A stretch of DNA of 64,000 nt. It comes from Desulfuromonadaceae bacterium. Lineage in GTDB: Bacteria > Desulfobacterota > Desulfuromonadia > Geobacterales > Pseudopelobacteraceae. Position 1 is the stretch's first letter, and every line of letters starts with the position of its first letter. The notes under the pieces are model-generated. The model had not been told where the DNA came from, searched no databases, and worked only from the letters and a program-made list of their open reading frames with translations. The stretch lies in assembly GCA_028683855.1 (NCBI GenBank), contig JAQUHA010000007.1, positions 1 through 64,000 on the forward strand. The letters run 5' to 3'. Position numbers and translations under genes: made by a program. Of this stretch, positions 26,612-35,787 are shown piece after piece.

Positions 26612-26658
26612 TGACCCCCTTTTGGAATAACTCTTTAACCAAGGCATAATCACGCAAG

Positions 26659-28032
26659 ATGTTTGACAACTTATCTGACAAACTGGAATCAGTCTTCAAG
26701 AAGCTTCGCGGTCAGGGAGTAATGACTGAAGACAATATCAAGGAGGCTCTGCGCGAAGTACGCATGGCTCTTCTTGAAGCCGATGTTAATTTTAAGGTTG
26801 TCAAAGATTTTGTAGAAAATGTCAGGATAAAAGCTGTCGGCACTGAGGTTCTTAGCAGTCTTTCACCGGGGCAGCAGGTCATCAGACTTGTTCATGATGA
26901 ACTTGTGGCAATTATGGGTGGGAGTGAGAACAACTCTCTTGACCTTGCTGCAAAACCGCCTGTGGCAATTATGATGGTGGGTCTGCAGGGTGCCGGTAAA
27001 ACAACCACCTGCGGCAAACTTGGTAATCTTCTAAAAAAACAGAAACGCCGACCACTTCTCGTATCTGCTGACGTTTATCGACCGGCGGCTATAGAACAGC
27101 TGAAGACTGTTGGGCGTCAACTTTCTCTTGAGGTCTTTGCTTCTACCGCAGATCAGAAGCCGCTTGATATCTGTATAAATGCTATAAAGTTCGCTGAACT
27201 TAATGGATATGACACCGTAATTCTGGATACAGCCGGGCGTCATCAGATAGATGATTATCTGATGAATGAACTTAGTGAGATTAATTCCGCTGTACAGCCT
27301 CGTGAAATACTTTTCGTTGCTGATGCCATGACTGGTCAGGAGGCAGTATCTATTGCCAGCGGTTTTAATGAACGCCTCGAAATAACCGGAGTTGTTCTCT
27401 CAAAGCTTGATGGTGATGCAAAAGGTGGAGCGGCACTTTCTATCAAGGCTGTGACCGGCAAACCGATTAAGTTTGTCGGACTTGGCGAAAAGCTCGATGC
27501 TCTCGAAGTTTTTCATGCCGACAGACTTGTTTCCCGAATTCTTGGTATGGGCGACGTTCTTACTCTTGTTGAGAAAGCGCAGTCACTTTTTGATGAAAAA
27601 GAGACATCCATACTTCAGGACAAACTAAAGAAGAATCAGTTTGATCTGGACGATTTTCTTGCTCAGATGCAGCAGATAAAGAAACTCGGCTCTATTGAAT
27701 CAATTATGGGAATGATCCCCGGTATGGGAAAAATGATGAAGCAGATGAAGGGTGCCCAGCCGAGTGAGAATGAAATAAAACGTATTGAGGCAATTATTCG
27801 CTCTATGACACAAAAAGAGCGTGCGAATCATTCAATAATTAATGGCAGTAGACGTTTAAGAATATCCAAGGGGAGCGGAACAACTGTTCAGGAAGTGAAT
27901 ATGCTGCTGAAAAGATTTACCGAAGCCCAGAAGATGATGAAAATGATGCAGAAGATGGGTCCCAAAGGAATGCTTAAGGGGATGGGGGGACTAACAGGAC
28001 TTGCTAAAGGCATGAAACCACCATTCCATTGA
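26659..28032 (+). CDS. ffh: Signal recognition particle protein Ffh
   Basis: 457 residues. N domain ~1-90, then the GTPase domain: G1 GLQGAGKTTTCGKL (~113-126), DTAGRHQID (~190-198), KLDGDAKGGAALS. The Met-rich M domain (~300-457: MGMIPGMGKMMKQMKG; KMMKMMQKMGPKGM) binds signal peptides and 4.5S RNA, with the RNA-contact SRRLRISKGSGTTVQEVN intact. It targets nascent membrane proteins to FtsY. It heads the classic ffh-rpsP-khpA-rimM-trmD-rplS cluster. Confidence 0.96.
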   Translation: MFDNLSDKLESVFKKLRGQGVMTEDNIKEALREVRMALLEADVNFKVVKDFVENVRIKAVGTEVLSSLSPGQQVIRLVHDELVAIMGGSENNSLDLAAKPPVAIMMVGLQGAGKTTTCGKLGNLLKKQKRRPLLVSADVYRPAAIEQLKTVGRQLSLEVFASTADQKPLDICINAIKFAELNGYDTVILDTAGRHQIDDYLMNELSEINSAVQPREILFVADAMTGQEAVSIASGFNERLEITGVVLSKLDGDAKGGAALSIKAVTGKPIKFVGLGEKLDALEVFHADRLVSRILGMGDVLTLVEKAQSLFDEKETSILQDKLKKNQFDLDDFLAQMQQIKKLGSIESIMGMIPGMGKMMKQMKGAQPSENEIKRIEAIIRSMTQKERANHSIINGSRRLRISKGSGTTVQEVNMLLKRFTEAQKMMKMMQKMGPKGMLKGMGGLTGLAKGMKPPFH

Positions 28033-28098
28033 TATTCAGTTACTACGTGCAAAAAAGATAAAATTCGACAGGAAACACAAATTCAGGAGGAATCACCA

Positions 28099-28365
28099 AT
28101 GGCTACAAAAATCAGGCTTGCTCGTGCAGGCGCTAAAAAAAGACCTTTTTACCAGATCGTTGTTGCAGATGGACGCAGCAGAAGAGATGGTTGTTTTATT
28201 GAAAATGTGGGCACATATGATCCTACAAAAAATCCGGCTGTCGTTAAGCTAAAAACAGAAAAAGCCGCAGAATGGCTTAGCAAGGGAGCCCAGCCAACTG
28301 ATACTGTACGCCAGCTGCTGAAAAATGCCGGACTTTTAGACAAAGCTGCAGCACCAACCAAATAA
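28099..28365 (+). CDS. rpsP: 30S ribosomal protein S16
   Basis: 88 residues, starting [23 protein letters not shown], the family signature, with AGGAGG before the ATG. The small basic protein binds 16S rRNA early in 30S assembly. The Ala-rich C-terminal tail (DKAAAPTK) is variable in the family. It lies 66 bases after ffh. Confidence 0.96.
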   Translation: MATKIRLARAGAKKRPFYQIVVADGRSRRDGCFIENVGTYDPTKNPAVVKLKTEKAAEWLSKGAQPTDTVRQLLKNAGLLDKAAAPTK

Positions 28366-28429
28366 AATAAGGTATACAGTTTTTCCGGTTCGCGTCTACT
28401 ACTCTTTTTGAGCATCAGAGGATACCGCC

Positions 28430-28660
28430 ATGAAGACTCTTGTTGAAAGCATTGCAAAAGCACTGGTTGATGACCCGACTCAAGTAAATGCAACTGAGGA
28501 GATAGAGGAAGGTACTCTGATCATCGGTTTAACCGTTGCGAAAGAGGATATGGGGCGGATTATTGGTAAGGAGGGGCGGACTGCAAAGGCTATTCGCACC
28601 ATACTTAATGCCATATCTACAAAAGACGGGAAAAAAGCTATACTGAAAATTGTGGAATAA
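28430..28660 (+). CDS. khpA: KH-domain RNA-binding protein KhpA
   Basis: 76 residues, a single type II KH domain with the RNA-binding loop IIGKEGRTAKAIR (~43-55, GxxG). KhpA acts with KhpB in sRNA/mRNA binding in other bacteria and is nearly always found between rpsP and rimM, as here. Its stop directly abuts the rimM ATG. Confidence 0.92.
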   Translation: MKTLVESIAKALVDDPTQVNATEEIEEGTLIIGLTVAKEDMGRIIGKEGRTAKAIRTILNAISTKDGKKAILKIVE

Positions 28661-29182
28661 ATGATTGATAATGATGAATTGGTACCGGTGGGCAAGATTA
28701 TCGGTACTCATGGAATTAAAGGATTACTTAAAGTCTTTTCCTATTCCGGAAATATCAAAAGCCTTCAATCTGCACCATCGGCTTTCCTTAAAGGGAGTGA
28801 TGGTGCTCTTCGAGAGTATTCAATTAAAACTGTTTCCACTCACTCGGGCGGCTTCATATTAGGCTTTGACGGGTTCACAGACATTAATCAGGTACTCTCC
28901 TTAAATGGGTCTGATCTTTGTATTAAAAAGAGTGACCTGCCGATTCTTGATGAAGATGAGTACTACTGGCGTGACCTTATTGGTCTTTCGGTATTTGTAG
29001 ATAATGGGGAACTTCTTGGCACTCTTGTTGATATTTTTGAAACCGGCAGTAATGATATCTATGTTGTACGCAGTGAATCTAAGGAATACCTGATTCCATC
29101 GATAGGCGACGTAATAAAGCATATAGATGTTACGGGCAAAAAGATGGTTATAACACCTCTTGATGGTTTGCTCGATTTATGA
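28661..29182 (+). CDS. rimM: Ribosome maturation factor RimM
   Basis: 173 residues. N-terminal RimM barrel ([23 protein letters not shown], ~8-30), then the PRC barrel domain with [15 protein letters not shown] (~95-109) and [21 protein letters not shown]. It helps to mature the 30S head by binding S19. The gene overlaps trmD by 4 bases (ATGA). Confidence 0.94.
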   Translation: MIDNDELVPVGKIIGTHGIKGLLKVFSYSGNIKSLQSAPSAFLKGSDGALREYSIKTVSTHSGGFILGFDGFTDINQVLSLNGSDLCIKKSDLPILDEDEYYWRDLIGLSVFVDNGELLGTLVDIFETGSNDIYVVRSESKEYLIPSIGDVIKHIDVTGKKMVITPLDGLLDL

Positions 29183-29922
29183 TTTTTGACATACTAACTC
29201 TGTTTCCGGGTATGTTCACCGGACCATTTGATGAAAGTATAATTAACAGAGCAAAAGATAAACAGCTCATTGAAATTTCGTTACACAATATAAGAGATTG
29301 GTCAACTGACCGCCACCAGACTGCAGACGACTCCCCTTACGGAGGTGGCGCCGGCATGGTGATGAAGGCACCCCCGGTTGCCGCATGTATTGAATCAGTA
29401 AAAGCGTTACACCCTGACTCTACCGTTGTGTTTACTTCACCTCAGGGGCGCCGCTTAACAAACTCTGTCGCCCTTGATCTCTCTAAAAGACCTGGCTTGA
29501 TCATTTTATGCGGTCGATATGAGGGAATTGACGAAAGAATCCGTTCTATTTACGCTGAGGATGATATATCACTTGGTGATTTTGTACTATCAGGTGGCGA
29601 GATAGCAGCAATGGCAATCGTTGATTCTGTATCTCGACTTATCCCGGGAGTACTTGGTAGTGATGAATCTGCAAAATTGGATTCATTTTGTGATGGCTTG
29701 CTGGAGCATCCCCATTATACGCGTCCTCCAAGTTTTAATAATTTAGAAGTACCGGGTGAACTTCTTAGCGGAAACCATGAATTAATAAGAAGATGGCGCC
29801 GCAAAGAGTCTTTGCGTAAAACAAAATCTTTACGCCCTGATTTGCTGTTGAATGTCGCTCTGAATCGTGAAGACCTGATATTGCTTAAGGAAATTGAATT
29901 GGAGGAGTCCTGTGAGATGTAG
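29179..29922 (+). CDS. trmD: tRNA (guanine-37-N1)-methyltransferase
   Basis: 247 residues with the SPOUT knot signatures of Trm[15 protein letters not shown] (~50-63), [12 protein letters not shown] (~110-121) and [11 protein letters not shown] (~130-140); the linker Asp and C-terminal domain [11 protein letters not shown] are present. It methylates G37 of tRNAs reading CNN codons to prevent frameshifting. The end overlaps the start of a second SPOUT methylase gene. Confidence 0.95.
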   Translation: MIFDILTLFPGMFTGPFDESIINRAKDKQLIEISLHNIRDWSTDRHQTADDSPYGGGAGMVMKAPPVAACIESVKALHPDSTVVFTSPQGRRLTNSVALDLSKRPGLIILCGRYEGIDERIRSIYAEDDISLGDFVLSGGEIAAMAIVDSVSRLIPGVLGSDESAKLDSFCDGLLEHPHYTRPPSFNNLEVPGELLSGNHELIRRWRRKESLRKTKSLRPDLLLNVALNREDLILLKEIELEESCEM

Positions 29923-30481
29923 GAATCTGGCAGTCGCCCTTGTTCATTATCCTGTTTATAACAAGCATCGCGAGATTGTCACCTCTGCTCTGACAAATCT
30001 TGATCAGCATGATATAGCGCGTTCTTCAAAAACTTTCGGAATTGATCGTTTTTATATTGTGACCCCTTCTGAGGAGCAGCGAAAGCTTGCCGAACGAATA
30101 AGCTGTCACTGGCAGGACGGATGGGGATCTAACTATAATCCCGACCGTAAAGAGGCGTTGGATATAGTTCGTGTTACATTTTCCATAGCATCAGCTGTTG
30201 ATGATTTTCAGAAACATTTTGTAAAACCGGTTCGGATAGCAATTACAGGGGCTGCCGAACGATCCGGTTCTATTTCGATCTCAGCTTTCAGATCTTTAAT
30301 AAATGAATCAGACCAGCCTTATATCCTTTTATTGGGAACTGGCTGGGGATTAACGGATGATTGTTTTAAGAATGCCGATATTATCCTTGAACCGATAGCA
30401 GGAAATGGTTTATATAACCACCTTTCAGTCAGATCGGCTGCAGCAATAATGCTTGACCGGCTTTTGGGTACAGAACGTTAA
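29912..30481 (+). CDS. SPOUT-family RNA methyltransferase
   Basis: About 189 residues. GTG 29912 is the likely start: GGAGG (in the trmD 3' end) is 7 bases upstream, giving an 11-base overlap with trmD. The C-terminal half shows the trefoil-knot SAM site: [15 protein letters not shown] (~134-148) and [27 protein letters not shown]. This matches the RNA methyltransferase family often found between trmD and rplS in Desulfuromonadia and Thermotoga. The RNA target is unknown to me. Confidence 0.82.
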   Translation: MRCRNLAVALVHYPVYNKHREIVTSALTNLDQHDIARSSKTFGIDRFYIVTPSEEQRKLAERISCHWQDGWGSNYNPDRKEALDIVRVTFSIASAVDDFQKHFVKPVRIAITGAAERSGSISISAFRSLINESDQPYILLLGTGWGLTDDCFKNADIILEPIAGNGLYNHLSVRSAAAIMLDRLLGTER

Positions 30482-30528
30482 GATACACAGACTTAAACAT
30501 CGAGTATAATACAGGAGGAAGGTAACCA

Positions 30529-30888
30529 ATGAACACCATCGATTTTCTGGAATTTGAACAAATGAAGAAGAATATTGTCCCTTTTAAAGTTGGGGATACG
30601 GTAAAAGTACATGTAAGAATTGTTGAGGGTGACAAACAGCGTATTCAGGCTTATCAGGGCGTTTGCATAGCCCGTCAGAATGGTGGCGTTCGAGAGACTT
30701 TTACCGTTCGCAAAATCTCCAATAACATCGGAGTTGAGAGAACATTTCCGCTTCACTCACCAAACATTGACAACATTGAAGTAATGGTTCGCGGTCATGT
30801 TCGTCGTGCCAAGCTTTATTATCTCCGTAAACTGAGAGGTAAAGCGGCAAGAATCCGTGAAAAGAAATATATTCCGGTAGCAAAATAA
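30529..30888 (+). CDS. rplS: 50S ribosomal protein L19
   Basis: 119 residues. Typical blocks are [32 protein letters not shown] and [18 protein letters not shown], ending [25 protein letters not shown] precedes the ATG. L19 sits at the subunit interface. A strong terminator follows 6 bases after the stop. Confidence 0.96.
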   Translation: MNTIDFLEFEQMKKNIVPFKVGDTVKVHVRIVEGDKQRIQAYQGVCIARQNGGVRETFTVRKISNNIGVERTFPLHSPNIDNIEVMVRGHVRRAKLYYLRKLRGKAARIREKKYIPVAK

Positions 30889-30894
30889 GCTGAT

Positions 30895-30922
30895 AAAAAA
30901 CCCCGCCAAAGCGGGGTTTTTT
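30895..30922 (+). terminator. Intrinsic terminator after rplS
   Basis: AAAAAACCCCGC / loop CAAA / GCGGGGTTTTTT: perfect stem followed by a T-run. It separates the ffh-rplS cluster from rnhB, although the short distance to rnhB (25 bases) leaves read-through possible. Confidence 0.9.
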
Positions 30923-30947
30923 ATTTTAAACACTTTTAGGAGCTGAC

Positions 30948-31601
30948 ATGGTTAAACAGAGAGAACTCTTCTCTTCTACATCAATAGATACACTTAAATT
31001 TGAAAAGGCGGCATATAGAAACTATTTTAAATATGTTGCGGGAGTTGATGAAGCAGGTCGCGGCCCACTTGCCGGTCCTGTAATTGCCGCCGCAGTAATT
31101 CTTCCCGAAAACTTGCTTCTGCCAGGCGTAGATGATTCAAAAAAACTCAGTTCATCTAAACGCGAAAAGCTTTTCGATGTAATAAAAGATCATGCAGTCT
31201 CTATAGGAGTTGGAGTTGTTACTGCATCTGAGATAGACAAAATCAATATTTTGCAGGCAACACGCCTTGCTATGCTATCTGCCGTACAACAACTTTCACC
31301 CGAACCAGACTACCTTTTGATAGACGGGAACTGTAAAATCGAAACATTGCTGCAGCAGAAAACTATTATTAAGGGGGACTCCCTCAGCATATCTATCGCT
31401 GCAGCGTCTATTATCGCAAAAGTAACTCGTGATCGCTATATGACTGAGATGGATTCTACATTTCCAGGGTATGGATTTTCGGCTCACAAAGGATATGGAA
31501 GCGCAGTTCACATGGAAAGAATCAGAGTACTTGGTCCTTCACCAATACATCGACTCTCCTTTGCTGGAGTAAAGGAACATATCAGATGTACCTCTTTCTG
31601 A
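30948..31601 (+). CDS. rnhB: Ribonuclease HII
   Basis: 217 residues. Catalytic acidic residues lie in VAGVDEAGRGPLAGPV (~29-44, DEAGRG) and YLLIDGNCK (~123-131). Tyr-Gly-rich PGYGFSAHKGYGSAVH near the end recognises the RNA-DNA junction. It removes misincorporated ribonucleotides and RNA primers. It overlaps the next gene by 16 bases. Confidence 0.94.
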   Translation: MVKQRELFSSTSIDTLKFEKAAYRNYFKYVAGVDEAGRGPLAGPVIAAAVILPENLLLPGVDDSKKLSSSKREKLFDVIKDHAVSIGVGVVTASEIDKINILQATRLAMLSAVQQLSPEPDYLLIDGNCKIETLLQQKTIIKGDSLSISIAAASIIAKVTRDRYMTEMDSTFPGYGFSAHKGYGSAVHMERIRVLGPSPIHRLSFAGVKEHIRCTSF

Positions 31602-32740
31602 TATCATTTCTCATACTGTACGGCGGTATGCATCTGTACTTTTTCTTAAGGATGCGGGAAAGCTTCAACCAGAATCGACATACCACATTCGTACTATCAG
31701 CCTGGATGACAGTAATGACGTTTATCCCGATTTTGGTAAGGATTATAGAAAAGTCCGGTTTAAGCAGACTTGCACCGCTTTTTGCCTGGCCGGGTTATAT
31801 ATGGATGGGGTTTCTGTTTATAATATGCTCCATTCTACTTTTTCTGGATATTGCCTACATACTCTACAGATTATTATTCAAAGCTATTCGTAAGGAATGT
31901 CGACGGAACGGATATATGAGGATCTATTCCGGCAGAATAGCTGTTTTTATTGCTATTATTACAAGTTGTTATGCATATATAGAAGCAAGCCGGATCAGTT
32001 TAGAACATATCACTATCAGAACCTTAAAATTGCCACCAAATATTTCCAGAATCAGAGTTGCACAGATTTCAGATCTTCACATCGGACTGCTTTATCAGGA
32101 AAAAAGGTTAAATCAACTAATAGAGAAAATAAAATCAGCTTCTCCTGATATAATTGTTTCAACAGGTGACATGGTTGACGGTAAACTTAACCATGATGAA
32201 ACTTCTGTCACTTTAAACCCTCTTGCGGCGATACTGTCTGGTCTATCTGCACCTTATGGAAAATTTGGTGTAGTCGGAAATCATGAAGTGTACGCAGGAG
32301 TGGAACAATCAACTTCTTTTACCAATGCATCAGGCTTTAAAATGCTGAGGAATGAGCGGGTTGAGACTGAAAACTGTATAACAATAGCTGGAGTCGATGA
32401 TCTGGCAGTCAACGTAAATAATAATTATAACCCTCGAACCGAAACAGAACTGTTAAACTCACTATCCAAGAAGCGTTTTAATATATTACTTAAGCACCGT
32501 CCAGACATTGTACCTTCAAGTGACGCTTTATTTGATCTTCAATTATCCGGACACGTTCATGGTGGACAGATTTTCCCATTTAATTTTATTGTAAAACTCA
32601 AACACGCAATACCATGTGGTACAACAACCACCAAGAGGGACTCCATAATTTACGTGTCACGCGGCACCGGAACCTGGGGACCTCCAATGCGCCTGTTTGC
32701 ACCGCCGGAATTGACTATTATTGATATAGTAAAGCAGTAA
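31586..32740 (+). CDS. Membrane-anchored metallophosphoesterase (YkuE/YaeI type)
   Basis: 384 residues. Four hydrophobic segments in the first ~145 residues (~2-22, ~33-52, ~68-92 and ~112-130) anchor a calcineurin-like domain. Metal motifs: DLHIG (~166-170), STGDMVDG (~192-199), VGNHEVY (~230-236) and LSGHVHGGQIFP (~318-329). Members act on phosphoester lipids or nucleotides such as UDP-diacylglucosamine; the substrate here cannot be told. It is translationally coupled to rnhB. Confidence 0.85.
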   Translation: MYLFLISFLILYGGMHLYFFLRMRESFNQNRHTTFVLSAWMTVMTFIPILVRIIEKSGLSRLAPLFAWPGYIWMGFLFIICSILLFLDIAYILYRLLFKAIRKECRRNGYMRIYSGRIAVFIAIITSCYAYIEASRISLEHITIRTLKLPPNISRIRVAQISDLHIGLLYQEKRLNQLIEKIKSASPDIIVSTGDMVDGKLNHDETSVTLNPLAAILSGLSAPYGKFGVVGNHEVYAGVEQSTSFTNASGFKMLRNERVETENCITIAGVDDLAVNVNNNYNPRTETELLNSLSKKRFNILLKHRPDIVPSSDALFDLQLSGHVHGGQIFPFNFIVKLKHAIPCGTTTTKRDSIIYVSRGTGTWGPPMRLFAPPELTIIDIVKQ

Positions 32741-32760
32741 GCCCCTATTCCATATAATAT

Positions 32761-33774
32761 CTAATGCTTTAGGTATTTGACTACCGCGCGGTTGTGCTCT
32801 TCGAGTGTTCTAGAAAACTGGTGAGTACCATCTTTACGGGCAACAAAGTAAAGATAATCTGTTTTTGCAGGATTCATTGCGGCCAGCATAGAGTCCCGCC
32901 CGGGATTTCCGATTGGCCCGGGTGGAAGTCCTCTGTTGAGATATGTGTTATATGGTGAAGTTATCTGTATATCGGTTTTGCTCACTTTACCAGGCTGATT
33001 TCTTATACCATAAACTGCAGTCGGGTCGCTCTGCAGCGGCATACCAACCCGTAGACGATTATGAAATACCGAAGAAATAATGCACTTTTCTTCAGAAGAG
33101 ACAGCCTCCCTCTCTATTATAGAAGCCAATGTAACGATATTATGGCGACTAACAGGCTCTAGAACCTCACCTTTCGTTATGTTATAAAATTCCTTATTAA
33201 ACTGCCCGATCATTTGATCAAGTAACTGTTCCGGACTGCACAATTTTGGCAGATTATATGTTGCAGGATAAAGATAACCTTCAGCGCTGGCTGCTTCTTT
33301 CAAACCGAGTTTAGCCAATAACAACTTATCCCTGCATTTTTTTAAGAAATCTTCTTTATTGAAATATCCTTTCTGCTCAAGCAGCTCAGCAGCCTGATAA
33401 GTTGAATACCCCTCCGGCAACGTAAATTTACGATAATCAACATCCCCCGATACTATTTTAGACAAAATAGTATCGGGGGTCATTCCGTCATTCAACCTGT
33501 ATTCACCCGCCTTCAATTTGTGCGAATTGCCTTTCAGGCGGGTTAATATAACAAAATGCCATGAGCTGCGAATTACTCCGGCTTTTTTCAACTCAATTGC
33601 CAGTTTCTTAATTCCGCTTCCTGAAGGAAAAGAAAGATCGTATACGACAGATCCACTACCCGGAGAAGTGAACAGGCAGAAAGTAAAGAAGAGTAAAAAT
33701 GCTAATAAAGCGCAACAGATAGTACTTATTATAATTAAAACAGACGATTTCAAGTTACAGATCATTTTATTCAA
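32761..33774 (-). CDS. mltG: Endolytic murein transglycosylase MltG
   Basis: 337 residues with one N-terminal membrane helix (~10-33), a LysM-like domain (~40-120: EYRLNDGMTPDTILSKIVSGD) and the YceG catalytic domain. The catalytic Glu lies in LASIIEREA (~218); SVFHNRLRVGMPLQSDPTAVYG and NTYLNRGLPPGPIGNPG are conserved. It cleaves nascent glycan strands and sets their length. Its ATG overlaps the stop of apgM. A perfect 16-bp palindrome lies inside the LysM-like region (see separate entry). Confidence 0.93.
   Translation of the reverse strand: MNKMICNLKSSVLIIISTICCALLAFLLFFTFCLFTSPGSGSVVYDLSFPSGSGIKKLAIELKKAGVIRSSWHFVILTRLKGNSHKLKAGEYRLNDGMTPDTILSKIVSGDVDYRKFTLPEGYSTYQAAELLEQKGYFNKEDFLKKCRDKLLLAKLGLKEAASAEGYLYPATYNLPKLCSPEQLLDQMIGQFNKEFYNITKGEVLEPVSRHNIVTLASIIEREAVSSEEKCIISSVFHNRLRVGMPLQSDPTAVYGIRNQPGKVSKTDIQITSPYNTYLNRGLPPGPIGNPGRDSMLAAMNPAKTDYLYFVARKDGTHQFSRTLEEHNRAVVKYLKH
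33444..33479. repeat. Perfect 16-bp inverted repeat inside mltG
   Basis: Left arm 33444-33459 (CCCCCGATACTATTTT), loop AGAC, right arm 33464-33479, an exact complement. It encodes TPDTILSKIVSGD in the protein. It has the shape of a terminator but lies in the coding sequence, about 100 codons into the gene. Confidence 0.85.
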
Positions 33775-34964
33775 GAAAGGAGCATTGGAAGCAGCTTATA
33801 ACCATCAATAACAAACCCGGTACCCTTTCCTGCAGATTCAGAATAAGAATCTGCGCCATTCCCTTCTGCACCGCCGTTTCTATAAATAACAAATGGAACC
33901 GGGTCAGAAGTATGCGTCATAAACTTAACCGGCGTAGGGTGATCAGGCAAACAAAGAATTGCATACTCCTCATACCTACTGATCCCATTAAGAATAGTAC
34001 CGACCACAAAGCGGTCGAAATCCTCAATAGCCTTTAGTTTATTCTCCATACTACCGGCGTGGGAAGCCTCATCAGGAGCCTCAACGTGGACATAAACAAA
34101 ATCATGATCCTCAAGAGCGGCAAGTGCAGCCTCCCCCTTGCCCAGATAGTTTGTATCAATATATCCGGTAGCACCTTCAACATTGATAATATCAAGTCCG
34201 GCACAAATTCCAATCCCCTTTATCAGATCCACCGCAGAAATCACCGCACCGGTGAGGGCAAACCGGTCATAGTACTTTTCAATCTGAGGTATCTTTCCAT
34301 GCCCCCAGAGCCATATTGAATTTGCCTGTAGTTTACCCTCTTCTTTTCGTTTCACATTAACAGGGTGAGAGTGCAGAACCATTTGAGCATGATTCATTAT
34401 ATTGTTAAGTACATCTGATCCGTCGCCTGATGGTAGTGAATCCAGTATCGCTTTACCGGAAATATCGTGCGGTGGAGTCGAAGATATGCTATCCTTACCA
34501 CCTCTCCAAACCATTAAATGCCTGTACCCTACTCCGGCATAAAACTCAATTTCTGAACTACCAAGCTCTTTTTGTAAAGAAGCTACAAGTTCGCCGGCTT
34601 CAGCAGTAGATATATGACCGGCAGAGAAATCCTGCATATAGATTGAACTTCCCTGAGGTTTTAGAGTGACAAGATTCATGCGAAACGCAACATCATCAGG
34701 ACCCAGTTTTACCCCCATGCTGATAGCTTCCAGAGGAGAGCGTCCAGTATAGCAACTGCGCGGATCATAACCGAATACAGACAGATTTGCTACATCGCTT
34801 CCGGGGGGCAAACCATCTGGAACAGTCTTTGCGAGACCGACAAAACCGTGTTGAGACATGAAATCCATATTAGGAGTAGCTGCGTATTCAAGTGGCGATT
34901 TATTGTCAAGCTGACTGTAGGTAATGTCAGACATACCATCTCCTAGCAATATTATAACCTTCAT
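33771..34964 (-). CDS. apgM: Cofactor-independent phosphoglycerate mutase, archaeal type
   Basis: 397 residues of the alkaline-phosphatase superfamily. Metal site GDGMSD (~8-13) and the nucleophile segment GSDVANLSVFGYDP (~55-68). Later metal residues are in HVEAPDEASHAG (~295-306) and LCLPDHPTP. The length fits ApgM (~400) rather than bacterial GpmI (~510). It interconverts 3- and 2-phosphoglycerate. The gene sits in an operon with mltG and far from eno in this window. Confidence 0.9.
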   Translation of the reverse strand: MKVIILLGDGMSDITYSQLDNKSPLEYAATPNMDFMSQHGFVGLAKTVPDGLPPGSDVANLSVFGYDPRSCYTGRSPLEAISMGVKLGPDDVAFRMNLVTLKPQGSSIYMQDFSAGHISTAEAGELVASLQKELGSSEIEFYAGVGYRHLMVWRGGKDSISSTPPHDISGKAILDSLPSGDGSDVLNNIMNHAQMVLHSHPVNVKRKEEGKLQANSIWLWGHGKIPQIEKYYDRFALTGAVISAVDLIKGIGICAGLDIINVEGATGYIDTNYLGKGEAALAALEDHDFVYVHVEAPDEASHAGSMENKLKAIEDFDRFVVGTILNGISRYEEYAILCLPDHPTPVKFMTHTSDPVPFVIYRNGGAEGNGADSYSESAGKGTGFVIDGYKLLPMLLS

Positions 34965-35058
34965 AAAATCCTTTCAAATCCAGATGTACTTTCCTGACGA
35001 TCATATTAGTTTTCAACTGCACATTTTGTCAACCAAACAAGATGACAACAAACAAGCT

Positions 35059-35787
35059 TCATTTTAATACCGAGAGAGGATAAAGATGATATTTACTCAG
35101 ATTTGCTTGAAATAAAGCATCAGGCATCCCCTTGTTTATTTCAGGATCATCAAACTGAATTAAAAATTGTTCCTCACTCTTCGTTTTATATAATATTTCA
35201 AGAGGAACTGCCACACCATCCACCCCTGCATAATTACTGTATATGACCTCCCCCCCCATCTCAGTAGACTTTGACTTTAAAAGACCGTTTTTAAAAGCAG
35301 CCTCCTCTCTATCTCCAAAGCGATTTGTTCGATTAATCAGAGCTGTACGGCGAAGAGTATCAGGGAGATCGATGTCAACAATCCAATGAATTTGTCTCCA
35401 CGCAGTCAGATTACCTTCCGACGGCAGATCATTGTAATTACCTGTAAAAGCATTTCCGTTCCCTGAATCAATTATCGTAATTATATCACCTGTGACAAAC
35501 ACCTCTTGAAGAACGGAGCCGAATGGTGATAGGAGAACCAAATGCAGCTTATCTGGTTTTTTAAACATAAAAATACCTGTTCCGGATATACTCCTCTCGC
35601 TGTTTGAGTAAACAAGAGAAGCGTTACTGGAAAGTGACTCGATTGAAGCAGTACCGCTGAAGTCAATAATATCATCGGATTTAACCGCTGCACAACCAGT
35701 AAACAGCAGCATAAAAAATGCTGATATTCTTAATAGTTCTGCAATAAAATTAATTCTTCTCTTTTTTACAAATAGGACTTTAATCAT
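35059..35787 (-). CDS. LolB-like outer-membrane lipoprotein
   Basis: 242 residues. The long N-terminus has a hydrophobic stretch ending in the lipobox LFTGC (Cys ~32), so it is lipid-anchored. The body is a beta-rich fold like LolB/LolA (DFSGTASIESLSSNASLVYSNSERSISGTGIFMFKKPDKLHLVLLSPFG). If LolB-like, it receives lipoproteins at the outer membrane; the similarity is weak. Its start lies 8 bases inside the end of the Cas6-like gene, so the two are co-expressed. Confidence 0.6.
   Translation of the reverse strand: MIKVLFVKKRRINFIAELLRISAFFMLLFTGCAAVKSDDIIDFSGTASIESLSSNASLVYSNSERSISGTGIFMFKKPDKLHLVLLSPFGSVLQEVFVTGDIITIIDSGNGNAFTGNYNDLPSEGNLTAWRQIHWIVDIDLPDTLRRTALINRTNRFGDREEAAFKNGLLKSKSTEMGGEVIYSNYAGVDGVAVPLEILYKTKSEEQFLIQFDDPEINKGMPDALFQANLSKYHLYPLSVLK

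Noticed and set aside
29894-29911. Upstream TTG start for the SPOUT methylase gene
   Set aside because: GTG 29912 has GGAGG at good spacing, while the TTG lies upstream of that site.
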